Source: Xanthostigma xanthostigma (lineage: Eukaryota > Arthropoda > Insecta > Raphidioptera > Raphidiidae). Taken from it: a stretch of DNA of 64,000 nucleotides. The notes under the pieces were generated by a model. It was not told the origin of the DNA and did no database searches. It saw only the letters and a list, made by a program, of their open reading frames with translations. Every line of letters begins with the position of its first letter. Within the stretch, counting starts at the first letter, position 1. Of the stretch, positions 21,095-30,559 are shown piece after piece. Location of the stretch: positions 1,984,001-2,048,000 of the forward strand of contig OY754467.1 in NCBI GenBank assembly GCA_963575645.1, read 5' to 3'. The position numbers were made by a program, and so were the translations under genes.

Positions 21095-22248
21095 GGGTAA
21101 AAGCCGGATAGTTGCCCCACTTTTCAAAGAAGCTTTATTATTAAAAAATATGTACTTACTAAGAATAATGCAACACGTATATCAAAACATAGGTCTTTGA
21201 TCATTCATAGTAGCCTATTTTTGAAAACATAATTAATATTGGTTTTGAGTAAATTCTGTTTTATTTGACCTCTCAAAAAAGGGATAGTTGCCTACTGTGG
21301 CGGATAGTAGCCTAACATTAAAAATGCTTCGAGGGATACTTGCCTCGTGCGGGGATAGAGGCCTCACTATGATTTTTTAGATAGAAACAAATTTAGGTAT
21401 ATCAATTTAAGTAATCAGTCTTTATTTTTTACTGAGATCCTTTATTATGTACTAAAAATACAACAAAAATAGCATCCGAAATCCGAAGTCAGGGTTTCAA
21501 CTTTCCACATCTCATGCAATGATTTTTTAATGTTGTACAAGTTTCATGCAACCACATTTGACTAATCTCACATTGAATCCAATCTGATTTCAAATTTGTA
21601 AAATTGTAATTCTCAAAACATTCTGCGCAATAATCATCAATTGAAACTTTTTTATTCGTATTTTATATTTTTGAATTAGCGTTTTTCTTTTAATACTATC
21701 TTTTCAGTGTCTCTAGTCGATTTTTCGTCCTTTTTACTTTTGATTGGTAGTCCCTTGGTGGCTTTAGCTTTAGACGTTTTTGAACTTATAACATTTTCCT
21801 AATTTTCACTGTCAGAACTCTAAATTTCTATTCTTTTCTTCCTTAAAAAAGTCAATAGGGCGACTATCCTTTGTGATACGGATACTTGCCTTTCTTATTT
21901 ACGAAATAAATAAAAACTATTCAACAATAAAACGTAATAAACAGTGTAATTTAAACTCTGATGCATGCAAAGAAACAAAAAGTTGACTGAAACCGCAATC
22001 AATAATAAAAATATTCAATAGAAATTACTTGCCAATATAATTTCGACGCCTGTCAAAGGTTCGTCGCGGAAGATGTTTGCTCACACGGACAAAACGCATG
22101 CGTCTACTCCGATGTTTTGCATGGCACTGAGGCCCACGGGAGGGGCACTTCTAAGTATAGTATAGCGCAAACCCCATCAACATCTCTAACATAGTGTATT
22201 CAAAACTGAGGCATGTATCCCACTGAGGCAACTATCCGGCTTTTACCC
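21095..22248 (-). mobile_element. pogo-like DNA transposon derivative, 1154 bp, TA TSD
   Basis: Perfect terminal inverted repeats GGGTAAAAGCCGGATAGTTG plus CC, flanked by TA. Variants of GGATAGTTGCC recur just inside: about 21281, 21303, 21333 and 21353 on the left, and inverted or direct near 21858, 21880 and 22230. Such subterminal arrays are typical transposase-binding sites. The minus strand keeps a zinc-finger C-terminus (next entry). The uninterrupted paralogue at 25.77 kb is an empty site. Confidence 0.9.
21489..21655 (-). pseudogene. pogo-type transposase C-terminal zinc-finger remnant
   Basis: Minus-strand frame VSIDDYCAECFENYN, then SDWIQCEISQMWLHETCT, then KNHCMRCGKLKP and stop. 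The C..C / W.(Q)C...WLHE.C / C..C spacing is the PHD-like finger at the C-terminus of many insect pogo/DDE transposases. One cysteine of the usual W.QC..C..W.H pattern reads S here (EISQMW). Upstream frames are broken; the DDE catalytic domain was not found. Confidence 0.72.
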
Positions 22249-22450
22249 TATATTAATTCGCATTTCGGATACACTATAAAGTATAATAAAAGCTTAACAA
22301 TAACAATGTTTATTGTTACAATATTATATCTTTGTCAACGACGTCAATGTGAATGGTTTAAGTCACTGTAAGCTTAGTACTATTACACTAAGTTAAAGTG
22401 TGTCTTTGAACATTAAATGGCAAAGATAACTCCGTAAGTCCTGCGACAAA
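22249..22450 (+). repeat. Dispersed repeat G, right part
   Basis: Resumes exactly where 21094 stopped: ACTATAAAGTATAATAAAAG, AATATTATATCTTTGTCAAC and AATGTGAATGGTTTAAGTCA match 25783-25880. Confidence 0.8.
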
Positions 22451-22869
22451 AATAACTGATATCAAGTTTCGGGAGTGAGAATAAAATTAATTGATTGCAT
22501 TCAAAACTTCTTCCGTCAGTTTCTTTGTTCGGGTGTCGTCGCTCTATAAAATTTTGTTACTCTTTGGTGAGACTAGTTAGGTGGGTCTGGAAGTGTCGCG
22601 TGTGTCGCGACAAAGAACTACCAACGCGGAAGAAAAGGACAGGTAAAACTCATCATCTCTCTACCTACTATGCACACACAGTTCGTGTACTCTTCATCAA
22701 GAAAAATGTCCCGGTTCGGAACTACACCGTGTCCAAACTTAAACACCGACACGTGCACTTATTAAATTGGATCTATGTACTTCAGTTAATGATTTTGAAG
22801 TAATTTTTTTTAAAACAATTGACTGTCACGGTTTCATTTTCAACTCATCATTAACGCTATGCTTTATAA
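22451..22869 (+). other. Unassigned; 102-codon open frame
   Basis: 22495-22803 is open and basic, with KCRVCRDKELPTRKKRTGK in the middle. The CRVC pair plus basic run is vaguely like the cysteine-rich tail of some transposases, but the second half of a zinc site is missing. It may be chance or a decayed transposase end. Confidence 0.2.
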
Positions 22870-22872
22870 CGC

Positions 22873-22940
22873 AGGCCTCGGGATAGTATACTCGTCTGCC
22901 ACGCGGGTGTCCCGGGTTCGATTCCCGACAGATGCGCAAC
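22873..22940 (+). pseudogene. tRNA-Gly(GCC)-like sequence
   Basis: CTCGTCTGCCACGCGGGTGT followed by CCCGGGTTCGATTCCCGAC and AGATGCG matches the anticodon arm (GCC), T arm and 3' acceptor of tRNA-Gly. The 5' half (GCAGGCCTCGGGATAGTATA) does not pair with the 3' acceptor and the D arm is shortened. It is a tRNA pseudogene or the head of a tRNA-derived SINE. Confidence 0.6.
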
Positions 22941-23059
22941 AAATGTTATTTTTATTTTTTTAGAGTTGCAAATCATACGATTAATTTTTGTTTATAATAA
23001 TATTATATTATAAATAAAATTTTCGAATAATTTATCAGACAAATTAAAAAAATATTTGA

Positions 23060-23778
23060 TCAATACTAATATATAAAGTTGAAGAGTTTGTTTTTTTGGT
23101 TGAACGCGCTAATCTCAGACACTGGTTCAAATTGAAAAAAATGTTTTTTGTTGGATAGCCCATTTATCGAGGAAGGCTATAGGCTATATAATATCACGCT
23201 ACGACCAATTGGAGCGGAGCATCAATGAAAAATGTTGCAAGATGTATCTCAAAATTCGTCCATCCGACAAATATTATCAGGTGACATGCTCTAACTAAAT
23301 ATTGCAATATTAGCGCCTCACATTCACAAGCCCGGATAGCTCAGTCGGTAGAGCGTAAGACTCTTAATGTCAGGGTCTTGGGTTCAAGCCCCACGTCGAC
23401 GAATATATTTTTATTCATTTTTTTTTTATTTGTTACATTACTTTCTTCTAAGGCTTATATTTCAATTTTTTAAAATTTTATTACGACTAATTAAAATTAA
23501 ATAAATCTAATTAATAGCTCATTTGAAAACTGTTACAACTATAGGTACCTATATAAAAATAATTTTCCTACAGTGTTTTCAATTATATATTTATTATATT
23601 TTATTAATTACAGTAATTATTGTTTTTTAACGACAAAAACTTTTGAACGGTAATTCCGATCATTATGAAATTTGGACACAACATTCATCTCGGTAAACTA
23701 ACATGAATGTGCGTACTCATGTCCCCCCCTTCCCCATTCGTTCTTTTGCACCCGGGTGAAAACGGGCGGGACCGCTAG
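23060..23778 (+). mobile_element. Hel-A Helitron, longest copy, with tRNA-Lys-like gene
   Basis: Starts TCAATACTAATATATAAAG after A. Ends CCCGGGTGAAAACGGGCGGG, then ACCGCTAG, followed here by A instead of the usual T. The captured block sits between GTCCATCCGAC and AAAACTTTTGAACGG, which are adjacent in tRNA-less copies, so about 350 bp including flanks was acquired. Confidence 0.92.
23330..23402 (+). tRNA. tRNA-Lys(CTT)-like copy inside Hel-A, probably decayed
   Basis: Begins GCCCGGATAGCTCAGTCGGT and keeps anticodon loop CTCTTAA (CTT) and box B GGTTCAAGCCCC, which makes it the closest of the three to a true tRNA-Lys. The 3' acceptor (GTCGACG) no longer pairs with GCCCGGA, and two anticodon-stem pairs are lost, so function is doubtful. 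T-rich sequence follows, as a Pol III terminator would. Confidence 0.62.
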
Positions 23779-23901
23779 AATATAATAAATATAGGGAAAA
23801 GAACTTCGTTCCAACCGGATATTACAACTATGGATTTCAATTCGAGTGTCACATCAGAAAGTTCAACACGGAACGGCTGCGGTGCCAGTGTGGATGTAGT
23901 A

Positions 23902-23987
23902 GGGTAAGCCGGGCAACAACGAAAGTGACAGAGACGGTAACCAACTGCCGCATAATGACTGGCTTAAATAGCCACCCCGCTTTACCC
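23902..23987. mobile_element. 86-bp pogo-type mini-MITE, TA TSD
   Basis: GGGTAAGCCGGGCAAC at the left and CACCCCGCTTTACCC at the right form an imperfect inverted repeat between TA dinucleotides. The ends resemble those of the 21095-22248 element. Confidence 0.65.
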
Positions 23988-24102
23988 TATACAATACCTG
24001 TGTGCATATGTAGATACACCGCCGTGCAAAAAAATTATCGGGGTACTTGAAAAGCGATCGCTTATTCACGACTTTTTGAAACGATTCCGCGCGTTTTCAT
24101 TA

Positions 24103-24481
24103 CCCGACAAAATATCCTATTAGCAAAACTGTTGTCGAATTACTGTATTGCTATCTCACTTTGTAAACACGAGTCCCCTTTTCATTGCGCAAAAAAAAAC
24201 GACATCGCATCGACACGACTCCGTAACTGTTTTTAAAGAACTCCCCCAAACGCCCTACTCTTTTCACTGCGCAAAAAAACGCCATCGCATCGACACGACT
24301 CCGTAACTGTTTGTTAAAGAACTCCCCCAAACGCCTTCTCCTTTTCACTGCGCAAAAAAAACACCATCGCAGCGACACGACCCCGTAACTTTTTTTAAAT
24401 CGGAGGATATTTTGCCCGTAGAATATTTTGTCAAGATGATACTTTGTCGGGGAAAATTATGTCGAAGGATATTTTGTCGGG
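24103..24481. mobile_element. TIR-bounded element enclosing a minisatellite
   Basis: CCCGACAAAATATCCT (24103-24118) and its exact inverse at 24466-24481 bound the segment. Further imperfect copies of ATATTTTG and CTTTGTCGGGG lie inside the right end. The tandem array below fills the interior. No TSD. Confidence 0.65.
24177..24403. repeat. Minisatellite, about 80-85-bp unit, 2.8 copies
   Basis: Three units share CTTTTCACTGCGCAAAAAAA, CATCGCATCGACACGACTCC and GAACTCCCCCAAACGCC. The A-run length and a few bases differ between units. Minus-strand frames across it are repeat read-through. Confidence 0.85.
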
Positions 24482-24544
24482 CGATCAAGTCGCGCATTTG
24501 TACTGTCCGGCAAACAGGTAATAACATGCTTATTTTCTTTTGAA

Positions 24545-24912
24545 ACACAGCGCCATCTGTTGGACGTTGAAGCAACACGCGCTATACTAAATAATGTTTG
24601 GCAATGGGAGCGCCGTCTGTTGAATACAGTTCCATATGTTGAAAGTTGAAGCAACACACGCTATACTATTTCAGCAATGGGAGCGCCGTCTGTTAAATAC
24701 AGTGCCATCTGTTGAACGTTGAAGCGACACGCGCTATACTAAATAATTTTCGGCAATGGGAGCGCAGTGTTGAATACAGCGCCATCTGTTGGACGTTAAA
24801 GCAACACGCGCTATACTAAATAATTTTCGGCAATGGGAGCGCCGTCTGTTGAATACAGTGCCATCTGTTGGACGTTAAAGCAACACGCGCTATACTAAAT
24901 ATTTTACGGCAA
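24545..24912. repeat. Minisatellite, about 80-85-bp unit, 4-5 copies
   Basis: Units share GCCATCTGTTGGACGTTGAA, GCAACACGCGCTATACTAAA and GGCAATGGGAGCGCCGTCTG. It is distinct from the array just upstream. Later units are more alike than earlier ones. Confidence 0.9.
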
Positions 24913-25552
24913 ATGAAACGTAACAGCAACACACGCAATACTAAACTGAGCAAGTAAACATTATGAAAGTGAAAGTAACAATAGTTTCTTTTGTACAGTG
25001 GTGTACATCTGTTTCGTACTGCTAATGACGTCATCTGCGGATGTAAATGTAAAACAAAGCATATTATGACGGCACAATCAACTAGTTTTTTTAAGGACGA
25101 TATCATTGAATGTTTGTCATATTTTCACAGATAATAAATTACAAAAATTAATATCAGAGATGGAACAAATCATTAAATTCTAAATACTTTATTTTATAGC
25201 TCGATAATCTTTGAAGTGGCCGCTTTGTTCGATATATTGATAAAAAAATCGACACCTTGATTTATGATTTTTTTTTTAAATAAAAAAATTTTAAAAAACC
25301 AACTTGCTTTAAACCAGATCACTAAAAAGCGTAAAAGGAAATTTTTGATGTCGCCATCAACAAAAGCCATATTACAATCCCAACACATCAAGCATTACTC
25401 GCTGTCATTTAACTGAAAAAACTTAACGTCGCCCCATAAAATGTCCTCCCATAAAAGTGTATAGCCCCAATGGCACGGTTTTATTCCCAACCACACGCGC
25501 CACATCAAAAACTTAAATAAACTCGTATTATAGTGTTGAGTAGATGTGTCCA
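24913..25552. other. No recognisable feature
   Basis: AT-rich, ordinary sequence; a 96-codon minus frame overlapping the minisatellite edge is not supported. Confidence 0.35.
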
Positions 25553-26115
25553 CATAACTCTTTATTGGGATCTAACTCCGTGCGCACCGCTCACTAAAAA
25601 GAGTCGCTCAGAGCGAATCGTTCAAAGGAGCGACACTAGAAAATAAGCACTACACAAAAATGCAGACTGCAGAGGTGTGAACTGTCATCATACATGCTCA
25701 GGAGTCACGTAGCATTGCACAGCACAATACACACACTCAGCTCTAAGCTCATTTTCATATGATTCTGATCTTATATGCATTTTGGATAAACTATAAAGTA
25801 TAATAAAAGCTTAACAATAATAATGTTTATTGTTACAATATTATATCTTTGTCAACGACGTCAATGTGAATGGTTTAAGTCACTATTACACTTACAGTGT
25901 GTCATTCAACATTAAATGACTCAGCAAAGATAACTGCAAAGTGCCGTGTGCGCTCTGTAAATGTGCGAATGCAACAGTACAGAACAGCCCAGCACAGAGC
26001 AATGGCGCTCGGAGTGAGTCATTCACAAAAAAAGAGCGTCTCGCTCCGCTCCGACAAAAAAGAGTCGTTCATTATGAACGACTCGCTCAGGAGGGACACA
26101 GTGTTAAGTAAGATA
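25553..26115 (+). repeat. Dispersed repeat G, uninterrupted copy
   Basis: Collinear with 20870-21094 plus 22249-22450, without the pogo insertion (GATTCTGATCTTATATGCAT at 25763). The right side contains the 23-bp palindrome GAGTCGTTCAT-T-ATGAACGACTC near 26072. The left GAGTCGCTCAGAGCGAATCG block is related, so GAGTCGTTC motifs face each other at the two ends, as in a hAT-type element. No TSD fixed. Confidence 0.7.
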
Positions 26116-26675
26116 GCGTTACGGCTTGACGCGCGATTGTCCGCAACTGGGGCAAACCTCGAGTGTGACTGCATCCTTACTTTAAGAGGGGTGTAATCGA
26201 GCGTATATGAAGTTGTTAATGGGTAGGTAAAAATGTAATCTATGCACTATAACATTATGGTGTCATGTTTCGACAGTGTTCTGTTCTCAGTCCACGCAGG
26301 GGGTGTTTACGGGGGGTGTCGCATAATGGCAACAATAAAACCTTCCTTGGCGTCGCCATCGCAGGGCGCTAGAGCAGAGGGTTGGCCCAACACATACACG
26401 CACCCACACACAACTCATAAGCATCTATTGTCGTTTAATGGAACTACGCGGAACGAATGTTATCTTGAATTTAAATAACACAAACAGGTGAAATAAAACA
26501 CCGCACCTGCAGCTTTTGTGAATTGTAAAGAGGCTTATATTTATATCGCTGTACACTATACTCCTGGGCGACATGGCGTATTATACAAGCGTACAGTATT
26601 GGCTATATTTATGAAAAAAATTGTGAGTGCGAAGCGATTTCTGATTTTTATGTTAATGTATACAGTGTAAACTCT
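26116..26675. other. No recognisable feature
   Basis: Slightly GC-richer 26270-26400 with a 78-codon frame of no recognisable family. Confidence 0.3.
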
Positions 26676-26760
26676 ATAATAATAATAATCTTTATTTCTA
26701 AAATACCATACAGGCATGAAACAAGTCAATAAAAAATTCAAACGTTAAAAAATTCCTCTG
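26676..26760 (-). mobile_element. LINE/SINE 3'-tail fragment
   Basis: Minus strand ends in TAGAAATAAAGATTATTATT, a polyadenylation-like signal with an (ATT)n tail, the usual 3' end of many insect non-LTR elements. Too short to classify. Confidence 0.45.
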
Positions 26761-26851
26761 TGCTATAGTAGATAGATACGTATTAGTTATTAGATATTTT
26801 TTTAAATTTTGTTTAAATAATTTATAATTTAATAATCTAATTTCTGATATA

Positions 26852-27246
26852 TACACCGAAACTCAAGGAACTGTGCACTTTGTGGCGTTATTGAGAGTTG
26901 TCGTTAAACGGAGAGAAGAAATAATCCATTTTTTCGTCAATACACAAATATTTTCTTTTACTTCGCAAGTTTGTGGGCAACTAAGAACATGATAACTTAT
27001 CGATAAGCAGCTGAGCTAAACATATGAAAGATAATCCCAACAAAGGAACGAATTTCTTAGAATCTTCGGTGCGCATGATGTCGACAACAAAGCAACAAGA
27101 TAACAAACAAGTACTGTTTGTTGTCGTTACTTAGAGTGGGTGTGTCGTTATTTAGAGTGTATCATTGTATGAGCAACAAGGTAAACCAACTAGAGTTAAG
27201 TAGAGTTTGTCGTTATATTGAGTGACGTTAAATGGAGTTTTGTATT
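26852..27246. mobile_element. Decayed pogo/Tigger-like MITE
   Basis: Left GGCGTTATTGAGAGTTGTCG and right motifs CGTTATTTAGAGTG, CGTTATATTGAGTG, CGTTAAATGGAG resemble the GTTATAAAGAG-type ends of pogo elements. TACA(..)AAACTC occurs at both outer edges inverted. A fragment is also at about 11868-11905. Degenerate, so tentative. Confidence 0.4.
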
Positions 27247-27545
27247 TATACGTGGCTGGTTCCAATCTTGGCTTGGTTTTGTCAATGGTCATTTATAGTT
27301 TGTTGTAATTATCACAGAGGGCAGCACACTACTAAATATATAATTTGGGCATGTGAATAAAAACTTCTTGCTGACGTCAGCACTATTAGTTTTGCCTACG
27401 CCTGAAAAATAATAATAATTTTATTTATTGCCGAGGCAATAGGATTGGTCTTCCATCTGTCCTTCGAATACAAAATGTTTGATTACAAATTTCGATATAA
27501 ATATAAAGACAAACAAAATTAATATAAAATTTAGGCATTAAAATA

Positions 27546-28037
27546 CAGTGTAACCTCTTTATAACGAATCTCAAGGGACCGAGCATTTTTTTCGTTATAA
27601 AGAGTTTTCGTTATATAGAGGGAAGAAAGAAAAATAACCAAATTTCACCTAATTAATTTATTCAAAACACATATAGTCTGTTAACTTTGGCTGACGTTTT
27701 TTTACTATGTCAATATTTGTTTTGTATTTATTATCTTATGCATATCTTGGAATGTGGTGGAATCATCTTCATTAAACAATAGGAATTTTTCGATAAGTTT
27801 GGCGGCATCAAGTGCTTGTTGAATAGTCGGTGATGGTTCAGAATTGTCCTCTTTACGCCTGTAAATATTTGCTGACGCCTAAATATGAACATATTTCTTC
27901 GTAATAGAGAATGGCTGTTGCGCTATAAAGAGGGTATTAATGTACGGGTTTTAAGGTAAACCAACCAAATTGTAAAAAAATCTACGTTATAGGGAGTTTT
28001 TCGTTATAACGAAGGACGTTATAAAGAGGTTACACTG
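27546..28037 (-). mobile_element. Tigger/pogo-type deletion derivative, TA TSD
   Basis: Perfect ends CAGTGTAACCTCTTTATAAC and its inverse, flanked by TA (27544-27545, 28038-28039). GTTATAAAGAG motifs repeat inside both ends. A transposase C-terminal scrap lies on the minus strand. It inserted into the LINE 3' UTR. Confidence 0.88.
27705..27867 (-). pseudogene. Tigger-type transposase C-terminal remnant
   Basis: Minus-strand frame RRKEDNSEPSPTIQQALDAA, then KLIEKFLLFNEDDST and stop at 27705-27707. An acidic linker followed by ALDAAK.IEKFL is the pattern at the C-terminus of Tigger/Jerky-type pogo transposases. It begins just after a TTTACAG acceptor-like sequence. The catalytic domain is absent. 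Confidence 0.6.
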
Positions 28038-28416
28038 TACTATAAAAATTCAAAGTCCATAAAAATATAAAAATGGAAAGATTGCCTAGATTGGTCGATG
28101 CATTGAATATTCTGGCTGCGCACATGGACAGCGTCTTACACTCTTACTGCTTGTAAGATCTTACTTATTCACCCTAGCCCGACATATTTCAGACGGGGGG
28201 ATATCTCAACGGTTGCTCCACGATGGTATATTATCTATATTGCTATGTCCCCTAAAAATTCAAAATAGATTTTATGAAAACAAATTTATAACATTTAACA
28301 GTACAGTAGAACGTATGTATTTTCAACTTGCTGGGATTAACTGACTCACGTAGATATTTTTATTCTATAATACTGGAAACACCTTAGAATACGTCAATAC
28401 AATAGGTATAACACAG

Positions 28417-28612
28417 TTAGTTTAAAAAGTCATTCATTTTATAAAAACATTTTTCAATTAAAAATTTTTTAAGAGACTGTCTGAATTTGTCATAATTGTT
28501 AATATTTTTTATTTCTATAGGCAACTTATTGTATAATTTTGTACAGGTACATAGCGGCCCCCTATTGTACAAAGAAAGGCGGTAATTAGTTCGTGGCAGT
28601 CATAGGAAAAAA
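28417..28612 (-). pseudogene. LINE ORF2 C-terminal fragment
   Basis: Minus frame TNYRLSLYNRGPL, then KLYNKLPIEIKN, then FRQSLKKFLIEKCFYKMNDF and stop. The LYNKLP...F...LKKFL.EK.FY...(D/E)F pattern is the well-known extreme C-terminus of reverse transcriptase proteins of insect CR1/Jockey-group LINEs. The fragment at 45246-45545 shows the same pattern. Confidence 0.75.
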
Positions 28613-28720
28613 CATTATTAATTTGAGGTTAGACTCTGCCAAACGAGCAGCGTAGGTAGAGACACTGAGAAGTAGGGACTAAAACTTGAAAACACGTGAG
28701 TAAAATCAGTTGAAAATAAT

Positions 28721-29207
28721 CTTTCCACGTCTGTAAACTTCACAATAAGGTGCATTTAAAAGAAACTATAATATTATATATAACACGCCGTATTTATATT
28801 AAAATGTTTCCAACCTTAAGAGGATGATCTCATGTGTTTAATCTAGGATTAAATTAATCTCTAGAAAGAAACTCTAGTGTTTCCTTCTTATGGTAGATAT
28901 TATCGACCGTTGTTAAGTTCTATTGTACACAATAAGCCTTTACTGGTTATTAATAACATTATATTATTAGATACTACTTAAAAAAACACTTGATTTTTTT
29001 TTATATCTACAACAAATTATGCAATAGGTACCTAAATCAAAATTAGTCCAAAAATCGTAATTGAAAATCTCGAATAGCAGTTATCGATTGATCTGTACGT
29101 ATGTGCATTGTAAATACGTCCGAGCTCTACAGATCGCAATTTTGGTCGGACCGGGTTTTTTTTTTTTAATTCTGTTTCTTGGATATTATTTATTATTTAT
29201 TTATATA
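28721..29207. other. No gene; short repeat shared with 50.98 kb
   Basis: 29040-29150 (CAGTTATCGATTGATCTGTA and CTCTACAGATCGCAATTTTG) resembles 50980-51080. Otherwise AT-rich with nothing visible. Confidence 0.5.
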
Positions 29208-29768
29208 CAGTATGTAAACACGTAAGGTGCACACAGGGAAATTAGCATTGGATCAGAGTTAGCCATGACTGCATTAATTGTTATTTCTATTGAATTATCG
29301 TATGGTAATCTTGAGGATTTCTATTTTATTTTGATTTATTTTTATTTTACTTGGCTTTTTTAATAATAAAAAGCTCTTATAAATCATTATTTTAATTTTT
29401 TTGTACAAAAATAAAACAAAAAAACAACTCCATCTGTTTGGAAACATTTCATTCAAAAATTGTCTGACTGGTATGACGTATGCGCGTTGGTAAATCAGTG
29501 ACCCAATGTCTTTAGGTTCAACACGTATAGGTGGAGATATTTGATCTCGCATCATATTTAAGTATTTTTGGGAATTTAATGTCCTGTTAATAAAAAAAGT
29601 CCGATTATGTTGTAATCATTTGAATATTTTCTTCGGTAGTATACACATTCATTTTGCAAAAGAATATTATCTGTCAAATTGAAAAACAAGATTTTAAGGC
29701 TCACTCTGATCCAGTCATGTTTTCCCAATTTTAATTTCCCTATGTGCACCTTACGTGTTTACATACTG
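29208..29768 (-). mobile_element. Tc1/mariner deletion derivative, TA TSD
   Basis: Third full copy of the CAGTATGTAAACACG family, flanked by TA (within TATATA). Oriented opposite to the 18169 copy; the minus strand keeps VRQFLNEMFPNRW (29430-29470) and RDQISPPIRVEPKDIG. Confidence 0.88.
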
Positions 29769-30264
29769 TATATATACTCGTATAGGTAGATAAATTGATT
29801 TATATCTATATTATTATCCGAATTGAACGATAAAGAATGTCGAAAAATAAACGTGAAAGATTAAAATTAATTTCGTAAATAAAATCGAAAACGGTGAAAG
29901 AAGTAGAAAGGCTAGATATAAAACATTTGAGCGTTGTAAAGAAAAGCTATCGATATATACGTTTGATCTTTAGCATCGATTTCAAAAGTGCGGTCACTAT
30001 CGAAAAGAGTCGTCTCGAACGCCATATTGCTCAACCTAAATTACATGCGCAATATAACAAAGGTGTAATGAAAGTAGGTTCAACACAATGAAACCTAGCG
30101 ACATACGAACAAATAAAATTATAATACTCAGAGGCTACTCCTATATTCACTGTCATTGTGAAATTTTCAGTAAATATAATATTGTGTACAATACTGTGCA
30201 AATGAAACACACGCACTAATCAATCAGAAACAGTGGCGTATTTATAGTACAGTACCGCCTTAGC
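29769..30264. other. No recognisable feature
   Basis: Ordinary AT-rich sequence. Confidence 0.35.
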
Positions 30265-30490
30265 TTATTCGAACTTGAAGCGACCCGGTCCGGCTTCGCC
30301 CGAATTTATAAATTGCCTTCCGTTTTTTCGTCGACTTGCGTTGCAAAATTGGTCTCCACGAAAAGAGCATTTAGATATTTTAACGCGATAATATATAGCC
30401 TATATCCATCCTGAAGGTCAATTCTAAATATTGGTAAAAAAATATTGAAATCGGATGAGTAGTTTCGGAAATTACCTACCAACTAAATTT
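30265..30490 (-). mobile_element. Hel-C fragment
   Basis: GCGACCCGGTCCGGCTTCGC, TTGGTCTCCACGAAAAG and TTTTAACGCGATAATATAT match the 3' half of 6662-7122. CTAG is missing at the end. Continues into a block shared with 19316-19400. Confidence 0.65.
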
Positions 30491-30559
30491 TGCACCGTCA
30501 TATTAAAAAAAAATCACCCTGAAATTAATACGAAGTGTGTATACACAAGCGGTGAATGT

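Larger units (their letters stand above)
27410..28720 (-). mobile_element. LINE 3' end, interrupted by a pogo-type element
   Basis: Minus strand: ORF2 C-terminus (28612 to stop at 28417), then 3' UTR, then GGCAATAAATAAAATTATTA tail at 27410-27430. The 3' UTR is split by the element at 27546-28037. 5' truncation is typical of target-primed retrotransposition. Clade likely CR1/Jockey-like from the C-terminal motif. Confidence 0.65.

Noticed and set aside
22495-22803. 102-codon basic frame with a CRVC motif, considered a piggyBac-type cysteine-rich tail
   Set aside because: Only one of the required cysteine pairs is present and no TTAA-flanked terminus surrounds it.
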